In this document: piece by piece, positions 9,925 through 18,191 of the stretch
How positions within the stretch are numbered: position 1 is the stretch's first letter
Layout of the letters: each line of letters starts with the position of its first letter
Assembly (NCBI RefSeq): GCF_037963145.1
Contig: NZ_CP150144.1
Span: 1-64,000 of the forward strand
Source of the DNA: Oceanobacillus sp. FSL K6-2867
GTDB lineage: Bacteria; Bacillota; Bacilli; Bacillales; Amphibacillaceae
Direction of reading: 5' to 3'
DNA: 64,000 nucleotides
Position numbers and translations under genes: made by a program
The notes under the pieces: model-generated
Seen by the model: only the letters and a program-made list of their open reading frames with translations
The model's database searches: none
What the model was told of the DNA's origin: nothing

Positions 9925-9956
9925 AGAAAAAATTCCGCCCTTGTCTAATGGGCAGA
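9925..9956 (-). terminator. Terminator of ppsR
   Basis: On the minus strand CTGCCC pairs with GGGCGG around a nine-base loop, followed by AATTTTTTC. It lies 24 bases after the ppsR stop. Confidence 0.7.
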
Positions 9957-9979
9957 ACGTTTTCTATATTCCAGTTCTT

Positions 9980-10783
9980 TTATTTTTGAATCATACGCAT
10001 AATAAGATTTGCTGTTTCTTCAACTGCTTTATGGGAAACATCAATTACGGGACATTTAATTTTGCTGATTACTTTATCAAAATACTCGAGCTCTTGATGA
10101 ATGCGGTCCATGTTAGCATAAGTTGCTTGATCACCTAACCCTAAAGCTTTTAATCTTTCTTTGCGTATGCCATTTAATTTATCAGCAGTGATCCGAAGTC
10201 CAATACATTTTGAAGGATCCACTTCAAATAACTCTTCTGGCGGATCGACCTCGGGAACAATCGGCACGTTAGCAACCCTGATTCGTTTATGTGCTAAATA
10301 CTGAGATAATGGGGTTTTTGATGTACGAGAAACACCAATTAAAATAATATCTGCACGAGCAATGCCACGAGAGTCCCTGCCGTCATCATATTTCACGGCA
10401 AATTCAATTGCTTCTATTTTCTTAAAATAATCCTCATCAAGTTTATGTATCAATCCTGCCTCTTTTCGTGGGCTTTTATTAAATACGCGTTCCATTGCAT
10501 TAAGCACTGGTCCCATAATATCAACTGCTTCGATCTTCATTTCTATTGATCGCTGATTCAAATAATTTCGTAATTCAGGATCTACAAGTGTAAAGCCAAT
10601 CATTCCTCTTTTTTCTTTTGCGATTTGCAGGAATTCATCAATTGTTTCTTTATCCTCCACATACGGCACACGTTGTATTTTGTAATCTCCACTTGAAAAT
10701 TGACTTAGCCCTGCTTTAACTACCAATTCAGCAGTTTCCCCCACAGAGTCAGATAGTACAAAAACAATTGGTTGAGTATTCAT
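9980..10783 (-). CDS. yqfL: Pyruvate, phosphate dikinase / PEP synthase regulatory protein (YqfL family)
   Basis: This 267-residue protein belongs to the DUF299 family. These are bifunctional serine/threonine kinases and pyrophosphorylases that switch pyruvate,phosphate dikinase or PEP synthase off and on. The N-terminal [13 protein letters not shown] and the P-loop-like [15 protein letters not shown] near residue 150 are family hallmarks. It sits directly downstream of ccpN (35 bases), the repressor of gluconeogenesis, as in B. subtilis, where YqfL modulates CcpN activity. That partnership suggests control of carbon flow at the PEP/pyruvate node. The exact target enzyme here is not shown by the window. 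Confidence 0.92.
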   Translation of the reverse strand: MNTQPIVFVLSDSVGETAELVVKAGLSQFSSGDYKIQRVPYVEDKETIDEFLQIAKEKRGMIGFTLVDPELRNYLNQRSIEMKIEAVDIMGPVLNAMERVFNKSPRKEAGLIHKLDEDYFKKIEAIEFAVKYDDGRDSRGIARADIILIGVSRTSKTPLSQYLAHKRIRVANVPIVPEVDPPEELFEVDPSKCIGLRITADKLNGIRKERLKALGLGDQATYANMDRIHQELEYFDKVISKIKCPVIDVSHKAVEETANLIMRMIQK

Positions 10784-10818
10784 TTCGATAACTCTCCTCC
10801 ATCCCTTTCGTAGATTTC

Positions 10819-11448
10819 TTACACATGGTCACCTATCGTTAGCTCAACTAATACTTTTGTCATTGTCGTCTTTGTTACTCTGCCAACGACCTCAAGCCCG
10901 TTATCCGTATCTTTTACAACTGGTAAGCCATCGATTTGTCTTGTGATCAGTTTTTGGGCAGCATCAATTAGCAGATCATCTTTTCGACATACGGCAATAT
11001 TGGGCATCCGTGTCATGATGATATGTACAGGCACAGCAGTTAAATTCTGCTGACCAATACTTGCACGTAACAAGTCTTTGCGGGATAGAACTCCAGTTAA
11101 ACAGGAGTTATCATCTACAACAAATAATGTTCCTACATCTTCAAGAAACATGGCCGATATAGCATCATATACGGACACACTTTCTTTCACAACGATTGGG
11201 ACCTGCAGAAATTCTTGTACCTTAAACTTTTTGATTTTCTCTGTAAGTAATTCTGAACCAGTTTTCCCCGTATAAAAATAACCAACACGCGGGCGGGCAT
11301 CTAAGTATCCCGCCATGGTTAAGATTGCTAAATCTGGTCTTAATGTAGCGCGAGTCAAATGTAATCGGTCTGCAATATGTTCCCCTGTAATTGGACCGTT
11401 TCCTTTAACTATTTCAATGATTTGTTCCTGTCTTTTAGATAATTCCAC
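10819..11448 (-). CDS. ccpN: Transcriptional repressor CcpN (gluconeogenesis)
   Basis: CcpN represses gluconeogenic genes (gapB, pckA) under glycolytic conditions in B. subtilis. The protein has an N-terminal winged helix ([19 protein letters not shown] then [13 protein letters not shown]). Two CBS domains follow, with [19 protein letters not shown] and the second ending in [13 protein letters not shown] start it at GTG 11448 (209 residues) because GGGTGGTG lies five bases upstream and the family begins close to ELxKRQE. A TTG at 11469 in the same frame lacks a ribosome site. It leads the ccpN-yqfL pair. Confidence 0.93.
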   Translation of the reverse strand: MELSKRQEQIIEIVKGNGPITGEHIADRLHLTRATLRPDLAILTMAGYLDARPRVGYFYTGKTGSELLTEKIKKFKVQEFLQVPIVVKESVSVYDAISAMFLEDVGTLFVVDDNSCLTGVLSRKDLLRASIGQQNLTAVPVHIIMTRMPNIAVCRKDDLLIDAAQKLITRQIDGLPVVKDTDNGLEVVGRVTKTTMTKVLVELTIGDHV

Positions 11449-11530
11449 CTTTTCACCACCCGAAAACAATATGTCATACTATTACTTTATATTATATAGC
11501 AAAAAGGGAAAGTACGTTATACTTTTGATT

Positions 11531-11735
11531 ACGCCCAGCTTCAGTGACTAGCAAGGCTTGCCGACTGGCTAAGAAATGAGATCTAGCCGCACATATACCC
11601 ATGTGATGAAAGCGGGCATAACCCCCTTGCAATCGCCGTATTCCACCATTTATCTCCTAGGTAAGAATGTTCGGCAAGAACAACACCCAAAAATTCAGGG
11701 CACAGTCCATATGTCTAGCCCTGTCGCTTGGCTTT
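11531..11735. repeat. Degenerate intergenic repeat between ccpN and glyS
   Basis: This GC-richer block begins with CAGCTTCAGTGACTAGCAAG and ends with TGTCTAGCCCTGTCGCTTGG. These resemble the ends of a common Bacillus intergenic repeat ('GTCTAGCTCCAGCGCCTAG' type), as far as I recall it. A related fragment, CAGCTTAGCGACTAGCAAG, occurs at 26723-26742. No ribosome site or conserved protein supports coding. It also separates glyS from ccpN. Confidence 0.4.
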
Positions 11736-11740
11736 TGTGC

Positions 11741-13825
11741 TTAGAAATGCTGTTTCCATTCAATTAATCTTAAGTCAGCATATTCGTTAATTAACATAGA
11801 GAGTTTATTAATTAATGCTAGACGATTTATACGTATATCCTCATCATCTGCCATTACCATATTATTGTCAAAGAACGCATGGATTGGATCCGCTAATTTT
11901 TCCAAGCACGCTAATGCTTTAATCGCATCTTTCCGCTCGCTGTACGTTTCAAAATCGCCATGAACCAAATTATATTGTGTAAACAATGCTGTTTCAGATT
12001 CCGTTTGAAATAATTCTGGACGCACATTTGCTTCGTCTGCTTTATTAGATAGATTTAGTACACGTACTAGAGCCTCTTGGATGTGTTTAAAGCTTTCCTC
12101 ATTTCGCTTGTCAGATAATTGTTTTGCTTTAGCAATAGTATAATCAAAATTCCCTATTGCACGATGAATAACCGCATTAATTACGTCTTGTTCAACATGT
12201 AATTCCTTAAGCAAGTACGATGCGCGAAGCTGGAAGAATTCTTTAAGCTCCGCCGCTACTTTTTCTTGGTTTTCCAATTCAATATCTAATGTTTGATATA
12301 AAGCACTGACAATCTCCAGCATCTTCTCCAGCGAAATTCCCCATTTTCTTTCGGCAAGAATCCGCAGTACACCTGCTGCTTGTCTGCGAAGTCCATATGG
12401 ATCCTGTGATCCGGAGGGAACTAAACCTACCGAGATACAGCCAACAATCGTATCCAGCTTATCTGCAACACTAACAACCGAACCAATTAGCGTTTCAGGA
12501 AGCTCTCCATTTGCCTGCTTTGGTAAATAATGTTCGCGTATTGCTGCAGCCACATCCTGATCCTCACCAAAATGATGTGCGTATTTCTCACCGATGATAC
12601 CTTGAAGCTCCGTAAATTCATTCACCATATTTGTCATTAAATCAAACTTACTTATCGTTGCTGCTCTTACCACTTTATCCTTTTGAGCTTCATCGAACCC
12701 AATTAAATCAGTTATTTTTTCAGCTATATGAACCACGCGATTCACTTTATCATGAATCGTACCTAAATCTTTCTGGAATACTACACGTTCTAATTTTTCC
12801 TGATAAAAGCCAATGGATTGTTTAAGATCTTCTTCCAGGAAAAACTCTGCATCTGCTAAACGTGCACGAAGTACTTTTTCATTTCCTCGGATAACAGTCG
12901 CCAGCTCATGTACATCACCATTTCGAACCCCAACAAACCGTGCTAATAATTGGCCGTCGGTTGATGTTACAGGAAAATAACGCTGATGCTCTTTCATAGA
13001 AGTAATTAAAACCTCTGATGGCAATTTCAGAAAACCTTCCTCAAAAGCGCCCATGAATACAGTTGGATACTCAACAAGGTTCTTTACTTCATTCAGCAGA
13101 TCAGAATCAACTGGAATTAACAGATTATTAACCTCTTCCAGTGTTTTAATTCCCTCAATAATCATTTCCTCACGTTTTTTAGGATTCACAACTACGTAAT
13201 TTTCGAGCAAGGAAGATTCGTATTCAGAAGGATTATCTAAATGAATCTCGTTTCCCAGGAAACGATGACCGTATGTTTTATTACTTGTTTGTACACTTGT
13301 GATTTCGAATGGGATAATCTCGCTTCCGAACAATGCAACAAGCCAGCGGATTGGGCGAGCATAGCGAAGCGTTTCTTTTGCCCAACGCATATTTTTGCCA
13401 AATTGAATCGATTCAAGTATCGTTTTAAAGCCAGGAAGCAATTCTTGGACGGACTTTCCCTCAATATGCTTTTTCACAAAAATATAGGAAATACCTTTGA
13501 TCTCTTTCATATAAATATCTTCAGGTGTTTTCCCTTGACCTCTTGTAAAACCAGTAGCCGCTTTTGTCCAATCGCCATTTTCATCTTTAGCAATTTTTTC
13601 TGCTGGTCCTTTTGCTTCTTCCTCAATAGTCGTTTGAAAATCTTCCATTTCGTGAATATAGACAGCTAAACGTCTTGGTGTCGCAAATGTAGTGATCGAA
13701 TCGAATGGAATTCGCAGATCCTTTAACCATGCTTCTGTTTTTGTTAATAGTTGCTGTTCCGCATCATCGATAAATCGTGCAGGCAGCTCTTCTAGTCCGA
13801 TTTCAAATAAAACATCTCTTGCCAT
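11741..13825 (-). CDS. glyS: Glycyl-tRNA synthetase beta subunit
   Basis: This is the beta chain (694 residues) of the heterotetrameric glycyl-tRNA synthetase, which recognises tRNA-Gly. It begins with the family signature LFEIGLEELPARFI and contains FATPRRLAVYI, GFTRGQGK and SVADKLDTIVGCISVG. A C-terminal anticodon-binding (DALR-like) helical region completes it. The start directly abuts the stop of glyQ, so the two are translated together. Expression should follow the T-box leader upstream of glyQ. Confidence 0.96.
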   Translation of the reverse strand: MARDVLFEIGLEELPARFIDDAEQQLLTKTEAWLKDLRIPFDSITTFATPRRLAVYIHEMEDFQTTIEEEAKGPAEKIAKDENGDWTKAATGFTRGQGKTPEDIYMKEIKGISYIFVKKHIEGKSVQELLPGFKTILESIQFGKNMRWAKETLRYARPIRWLVALFGSEIIPFEITSVQTSNKTYGHRFLGNEIHLDNPSEYESSLLENYVVVNPKKREEMIIEGIKTLEEVNNLLIPVDSDLLNEVKNLVEYPTVFMGAFEEGFLKLPSEVLITSMKEHQRYFPVTSTDGQLLARFVGVRNGDVHELATVIRGNEKVLRARLADAEFFLEEDLKQSIGFYQEKLERVVFQKDLGTIHDKVNRVVHIAEKITDLIGFDEAQKDKVVRAATISKFDLMTNMVNEFTELQGIIGEKYAHHFGEDQDVAAAIREHYLPKQANGELPETLIGSVVSVADKLDTIVGCISVGLVPSGSQDPYGLRRQAAGVLRILAERKWGISLEKMLEIVSALYQTLDIELENQEKVAAELKEFFQLRASYLLKELHVEQDVINAVIHRAIGNFDYTIAKAKQLSDKRNEESFKHIQEALVRVLNLSNKADEANVRPELFQTESETALFTQYNLVHGDFETYSERKDAIKALACLEKLADPIHAFFDNNMVMADDEDIRINRLALINKLSMLINEYADLRLIEWKQHF

Positions 13826-14704
13826 TTAATTTTCCTCCTTTTCAAGCATTGGAAATCCAAGTTTTTCACGTTCTGCAACATATGTTTTAGCAATACTGCG
13901 CGCTAAATTGCGGATTCGTGAGATATAGCCAGTCCGTTCAGTCACAGATATCACACCTTTGGCGTCAAGTAAGTTAAAGGTATGTGAACATTTTAAAACA
14001 TAATCATAAGCAGGAAATACAAGCCCTTTATTCATCGTACTCTCTGCTTCTTTCTCATACATGGAAAACAACTGGAATAGCATTTCAGTATCAGATTCTT
14101 CAAACGTATATTGGGAATGCTCGAACTCCGGCTGATAAAAGATATCACGAACCGTTACACCGTTATTCCATTCTAAATCAAATACATTTTCCTTATCTTG
14201 AATGTAGGAAGCAAGACGTTCAATTCCATAAGTTATTTCCACGGTTACTGGACTTGCTTCAAGTCCGCCAATTTGCTGGAAATATGTGAACTGGGTTATT
14301 TCCATCCCATCAAGCCAAACCTCCCAGCCAAGCCCTGCAGCACCTAATGTGGGATTTTCCCAGTTATCCTCCACAAAACGAATATCGTGTTCAAGCGGAT
14401 TAATACCAAGCTTAACCAAAGAATCTAAATAAAGCTGCTGTATATTAGCCGGTGATGGTTTCATAATCACCTGAAACTGATGATGCTGATACAAACGATT
14501 TGGGTTTTCTCCATATCGCCCATCTGCTGGTCTTCTTGACGGCTCAACATATGCAACATTCCATGGCTCTGGACCAAGACTGCGTAACAATGTCATTGGT
14601 GACATCGTTCCTGCTCCTTTTTCCGTATCATATGCTTGCATCAAGATACAATTTTGATCTGACCAGTGCTTTTGCAACGTTAAAATCATTTCCTGGATAT
14701 TCAT
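13826..14704 (-). CDS. glyQ: Glycyl-tRNA synthetase alpha subunit
   Basis: The alpha chain (292 residues) is the catalytic subunit that activates glycine and charges tRNA-Gly together with GlyS. Recognisable pieces are [20 protein letters not shown], the motif-2 region [20 protein letters not shown] (substrate and tRNA acceptor binding), FTYFQQIGG and [11 protein letters not shown]. It is first in the glyQ-glyS operon, 36 bases downstream of the T-box terminator. AGGGATTTTTGA precedes the ATG as a weak ribosome site. Confidence 0.97.
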   Translation of the reverse strand: MNIQEMILTLQKHWSDQNCILMQAYDTEKGAGTMSPMTLLRSLGPEPWNVAYVEPSRRPADGRYGENPNRLYQHHQFQVIMKPSPANIQQLYLDSLVKLGINPLEHDIRFVEDNWENPTLGAAGLGWEVWLDGMEITQFTYFQQIGGLEASPVTVEITYGIERLASYIQDKENVFDLEWNNGVTVRDIFYQPEFEHSQYTFEESDTEMLFQLFSMYEKEAESTMNKGLVFPAYDYVLKCSHTFNLLDAKGVISVTERTGYISRIRNLARSIAKTYVAEREKLGFPMLEKEEN

Positions 14705-14740
14705 TCAAAAATCCCTCCATATACATTAATTATAGAACGT

Positions 14741-15044
14741 AAAAAAAGCCGTCCCTATGTCTACATGGTGATAGACATAGGGACGGCTTTTACCGCGGTT
14801 CCACCCTATTTGCTCTATGTAATTGCCTGTTCAAAAGGAATATTGAAAGACCGAGAAATTCAATTCATCCTCTTCAACAGCCTGTTTGAACAATTGATAT
14901 AAGAGCCACTTTATTCATTTTGCTCAGGAGTTCCTTTCACAGCCACCTAATTATCCAGCTTTCACTGACCTGGACTCGCTTTAAATAGTATTGGAACTGG
15001 TACTCTTCTCCATCGTCGCAAATCATTATTTAATATTGAAATAT
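14741..15044 (-). ncRNA. Glycine T-box leader with attenuator
   Basis: Tandem signatures of a tRNA-sensing leader are present on the minus strand. GATGGAGAAGAGTA opens stem I, AAAGCGAGTCC follows, and the T-box core GGGTGGAACCGCGGT lies at 14793-14806. The attenuator hairpin GCCGTCCCTATGTCTA / TAGACATAGGGACGGC ends in a T-run at 14741-14790. Uncharged tRNA-Gly should stabilise the antiterminator and turn on glyQS. Specificity is inferred from the downstream genes; I did not fold stem I, so the specifier codon is not assigned. Confidence 0.92.
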
Positions 15045-15050
15045 GTAAAA

Positions 15051-15079
15051 ATCATACTTTATCCTTTTCATTCTGTCAA
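15051..15079 (-). promoter_or_regulatory. Sigma-A promoter of the glyQS T-box transcript
   Basis: On the minus strand TTGACA, a 17-base spacer and TATGAT form a near-consensus vegetative promoter. Transcription should start close to 15044, immediately before stem I. The -35 box lies just past the recO stop codon. Confidence 0.8.
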
Positions 15080-15086
15080 TCGTTAG

Positions 15087-15830
15087 CTACATTAATTTAT
15101 CTAGCTGGGATAGAAATTTTCTTGTTTTTAAATAAAAGCCCCCATATTGATCATAATAAGCATTTAATATATTTCTAAGAAGCTCTTTATTTTCTGGCTT
15201 AATGGAAATCGTACCTATACGTTCTAAACCAACGGATGAAAACATGAGGAGTAATTTAGCGATTGCATCTGGAAGTCCAATTGCTTCTCCATCCAGATAC
15301 CTGCAGCGCGTACAAAGCATTCCACCTTCAGCAATTGAAAAGGCAAATGGCATTTGTCGATTCCCGCAATTCGTACAACGATCAACAGCAGGAGCAAATC
15401 CTCCTTTTTCAAATAGCTTTAACTCATACATCATTAACGGTATTTCTGCTTCTTCTTTTTCTGAAATCCAAGTCATAGTCTGCACAAACTGATCAAATAA
15501 ATATGGGTCTGGCCTTTTTTCATCAAGCAATTTATCCGTAAGCTCCGTCATATAAGCTGCATAAGCTGTTTTGACAATATCTTCCCGAATTGGACGATAG
15601 GAATCAATGATTTCTCCTTGCTGGATTGTACTCAAGCCCTGATTCACATATACAAATAATTGAGCACGAATAAATGGCTGTATTACAGCAGCCATCCTGC
15701 TTTTTGGTTTTTTAGCTCCCTTAGCAAGCGCTGTGAATTTTCCAATGTTTTTACTAAGGATCGTAACAAGTTTATGGGTTTCTCCATAATCTCTTGTTTT
15801 GATGATAACTCCATCTATTTTCTCTAGCAC
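15087..15830 (-). CDS. recO: DNA repair protein RecO
   Basis: RecO (247 residues) loads RecA with RecR at single-stranded gaps in the RecFOR pathway. The N-terminal OB fold begins KIDGVIIKTRDYGETHKLVTIL, and the zinc-binding CTNCGN with CTRC sits near residues 150-175. Helical C-terminal parts complete a normal-length protein. It lies downstream of era and yqzL, as in B. subtilis. The gap of 164 bases to yqzL could hold a promoter; it contains a short inverted repeat (ATTCCATC / GATGGAAT). Confidence 0.93.
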   Translation of the reverse strand: MLEKIDGVIIKTRDYGETHKLVTILSKNIGKFTALAKGAKKPKSRMAAVIQPFIRAQLFVYVNQGLSTIQQGEIIDSYRPIREDIVKTAYAAYMTELTDKLLDEKRPDPYLFDQFVQTMTWISEKEEAEIPLMMYELKLFEKGGFAPAVDRCTNCGNRQMPFAFSIAEGGMLCTRCRYLDGEAIGLPDAIAKLLLMFSSVGLERIGTISIKPENKELLRNILNAYYDQYGGFYLKTRKFLSQLDKLM

Positions 15831-15994
15831 ACAGCCTCACCCTTTTTCTTGTACAAGAACCATATAAGCAATTATTCCATCTCCTCTTTTGAAGATGCAT
15901 GCTTTTCTATAGATTATTGATGGAATGGTTCTGCAAGCAAAAATACTCACACAACCATTCCTTTAGTTTCAAGCCTTTACGGCATTTAGTAATA

Positions 15995-16135
15995 TTATAA
16001 CTTTGCATCCAGTGTTGTTTCTGTTTCAGTCCGTCCAAACTCTTGTTGCGATGTTGCATTTTCCAATTCTTTTAATAATAAATAGGTTTCAATGTTTCCT
16101 GTCTGACTAAAGATTTTCCAAGTTAGTTCGATCAC
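15995..16135 (-). CDS. yqzL: YqzL family small protein
   Basis: This 46-residue protein starts at GTG 16135, eight bases after AAGGTGGGG-type ribosome-site sequence. The N-terminal ELTWKIFSQTGNIETYLLLK closely fits the YqzL family, whose members lie between era and recO across Bacillaceae. The rest is polar and Glu/Thr-rich. Function is unknown. The match in sequence, size and position makes the call strong although the gene is very small. Confidence 0.88.
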   Translation of the reverse strand: MIELTWKIFSQTGNIETYLLLKELENATSQQEFGRTETETTLDAKL

Positions 16136-16232
16136 AAGAAACCCCACCTTTCTTTAATATTTAATGAAAATGTAACTTACTATTTAGAGTGGCACTTCAG
16201 CTGAAATTCATTAGTATTAAAAATTACCAGGT

Positions 16233-17141
16233 TTAATACTCATCTCTTCGATAACCAAATTCATGCAATTGGCTTTGTTTATTTCTCCAGTCTTTTTTAA
16301 CCTTAACCCAAAGCTCCAGGTATACTTTTGAGCCGAGCAATGCTTCAATATCCTTCCTGGCATTTTTTCCAATATTTTTCAGCATGCTCCCTTGTTTTCC
16401 AATTAGAATACCTTTTTGGGTGCTTCTTTCGGTAATTATAGTTGCTTGAACAAGCACCTTCTCCTGTTCACGCTTTTCAATATTTTCGATTGCAACTGCA
16501 ATTGAATGTGGTACTTCCTCTTTGGTTAAATGCAGAACCTTCTCCCGAATAAGCTCAGAAATAATAAAGCGTTCAGGATGGTCAGTTACTTGATCTTTCG
16601 GATAGTATTGCGGGCCTACTGGTAAATGGCTTTTTAATACTTCAATTAAATGGCTTACGTTATTTCCTTCCAGTGCAGAAATTGGTATAATTTCTTCAAA
16701 TTTACATTTATCTTTATATTGGTCGATCAGTAAAAGCAAATCATCCGGATGAATTAAATCTATCTTGTTTACGACCAAGTAGATTGGACTATTTACCTTT
16801 TGAAGTCGATCGAGAATATACTGATCGCCTTTCCCATATCCTTCCTTTGCATTGATCATAAACAAAACAGCATCCACTTCATTTAGTGTACTCTCTGCCA
16901 TGTTTACCATGAAATCGCCCAGTCGGTGTTTCGGCTTATGAATACCAGGTGTATCGATAAAGATGAGCTGAGCATCATCTGTTGTAAGTACACCTTGAAT
17001 TTTATTTCTGGTTGTTTGCGCCTTATCACTCATAATAGCAATCTTCTGACCGATAACTCGGTTCATAAATGTTGATTTACCAACGTTTGGTCTACCAATT
17101 ATTGTAATAAATCCTGATTTAAATTGTTGATTTGTTTCCAT
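16233..17141 (-). CDS. era: GTPase Era
   Basis: Era is an essential GTPase (302 residues) that binds 16S rRNA in 30S ribosome assembly. G1 is [10 protein letters not shown]3 is [10 protein letters not shown] and G4 is NKID. The C-terminal KH domain contains [20 protein letters not shown], the GxxG RNA-binding loop. Normally cdd lies between era and dgkA in B. subtilis; here there is only a 233-base non-coding gap containing the dgkA terminator. Era is thus probably transcribed from its own promoter together with yqzL and perhaps recO. Confidence 0.97.
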   Translation of the reverse strand: METNQQFKSGFITIIGRPNVGKSTFMNRVIGQKIAIMSDKAQTTRNKIQGVLTTDDAQLIFIDTPGIHKPKHRLGDFMVNMAESTLNEVDAVLFMINAKEGYGKGDQYILDRLQKVNSPIYLVVNKIDLIHPDDLLLLIDQYKDKCKFEEIIPISALEGNNVSHLIEVLKSHLPVGPQYYPKDQVTDHPERFIISELIREKVLHLTKEEVPHSIAVAIENIEKREQEKVLVQATIITERSTQKGILIGKQGSMLKNIGKNARKDIEALLGSKVYLELWVKVKKDWRNKQSQLHEFGYRRDEY

Positions 17142-17347
17142 GCTGTATCCTCCGCGACGATTTCTTTAATATGTGATTCTTTACATTATAATACTACAAA
17201 TAATGCAAGCTTTCATTTAATCGACAAAAGCTTTAAAAAGATTATCTTTTCACCTAAAGTACCACAATAATTTCCAAAAGCAAAGATGGAACCCAAAAAT
17301 ATGTAGCTTATAGCTAGATATACCCGATTTATTATAGAGCAAAACAA

Positions 17348-17374
17348 ATAAAAAAGCCCTCATTAAAAGGACTT
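17348..17374 (-). terminator. Terminator after dgkA
   Basis: On the minus strand AGTCCT pairs with AGGGCT (one G-T pair), followed by a run of T. It immediately follows the dgkA stop and separates it from era. Confidence 0.7.
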
Positions 17375-17749
17375 TTAGAAAAAAATATACAATTTGGGCA
17401 GAAAAATAAGCAAGCCGATAATCGCAGCAATAATGGCAGTAATGAATACAGCTCCGGCTGCAATATCTTTGATTATTTTAGCTGTTGGATGTATTTCCGG
17501 CTTTAAATAGTCAATCAGCTTCTCGATAGCGGTATTTGTCACCTCCGCCATTAGAACCAATCCAATTGTAAGAACAATAATCGCCCATTCAGTCATTGTC
17601 AGCTTAAATACAAACCCTGCAGAAGCTGTTAATATTGTTGCAAACAAGTGTATCCTAAAGTTGCGCTCTGTTTTTGCAATCTCTTTAATCCCATTCCATG
17701 CATAATTAAATCCTATTTTTCGTTTCTTATCTCTCAATTCCGAAATCAC
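17375..17749 (-). CDS. dgkA: Diacylglycerol/undecaprenol kinase family membrane protein
   Basis: Up to 124 residues, with three hydrophobic spans at roughly 32-50, 54-72 and 97-118. It holds the family core EVTNTAIEKLID and AKIIKDIAAGAV, where the glutamates bind Mg-ATP. In Gram-positive bacteria this family phosphorylates undecaprenol to recycle the cell-wall lipid carrier. The GTG start at 17749 overlaps the ybeY end by 23 bases; a TTG four codons later (17737) sits better behind AGGTG, so the true N terminus is uncertain. It is last in the run yqfD-phoH ... pgpH-ybeY-dgkA. Confidence 0.9.
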   Translation of the reverse strand: MISELRDKKRKIGFNYAWNGIKEIAKTERNFRIHLFATILTASAGFVFKLTMTEWAIIVLTIGLVLMAEVTNTAIEKLIDYLKPEIHPTAKIIKDIAAGAVFITAIIAAIIGLLIFLPKLYIFF

Positions 17750-18191
17750 CTAGAATTTCTTCTTGCCTTTTGAACATTTTCTCTTCGTCAGTTTTATTCA
17801 TATGGTCATATCCTAACAAATGCAAGAAACCATGAACTGTCAAAAAGGCAAGCTCTCTTTCGCCGGAATGTTCATATTCAATTGCCTGTTCCTTTGCCTT
17901 ATCTACGGAAATAACAATATCCCCGAGTGTCAGAGGCATATCCTCACCAACAATTTCGAGCTCACCATCAACCGATTCCTGCATCGCAAAAGAAATAACA
18001 TCTGTCGGTGCATCCTTGCCGCGATAATTACGATTAAGCTCTTGAATCTCTTTATTATCAACGAAGTTAACAGACATCTCTGCCTCTTTAGAGATCCCTT
18101 CTTTGTCAGCTGCAAATTGAAGTAGACGTTCTAGTAAATCAACATAGTCACTAGATACTGAATTTGTTTCATCATGAAAATCAATGTGCAT
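17727..18191 (-). CDS. ybeY: rRNA maturation RNase YbeY
   Basis: YbeY (154 residues) is a zinc-dependent endoribonuclease for 16S rRNA 3' end processing and quality control. The zinc site HGFLHLLGYDH (HxxxHxxxxxH) is intact near residue 120, with NRNYRGKDAPTDVISF upstream of it. Its ATG is adjacent to the pgpH stop (no gap) and its end overlaps dgkA, indicating one mRNA. Confidence 0.96.
   Translation of the reverse strand: MHIDFHDETNSVSSDYVDLLERLLQFAADKEGISKEAEMSVNFVDNKEIQELNRNYRGKDAPTDVISFAMQESVDGELEIVGEDMPLTLGDIVISVDKAKEQAIEYEHSGERELAFLTVHGFLHLLGYDHMNKTDEEKMFKRQEEILGDFGIER

Noticed and set aside
11576..11767. 63-codon plus-strand open frame between ccpN and glyS
   Set aside because: It falls in the repeat-like block and runs into the glyS end. 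No ribosome site.
13237..13669. Overlapping open frames on both strands inside glyS
   Set aside because: They are shadows of the well-supported glyS coding frame.
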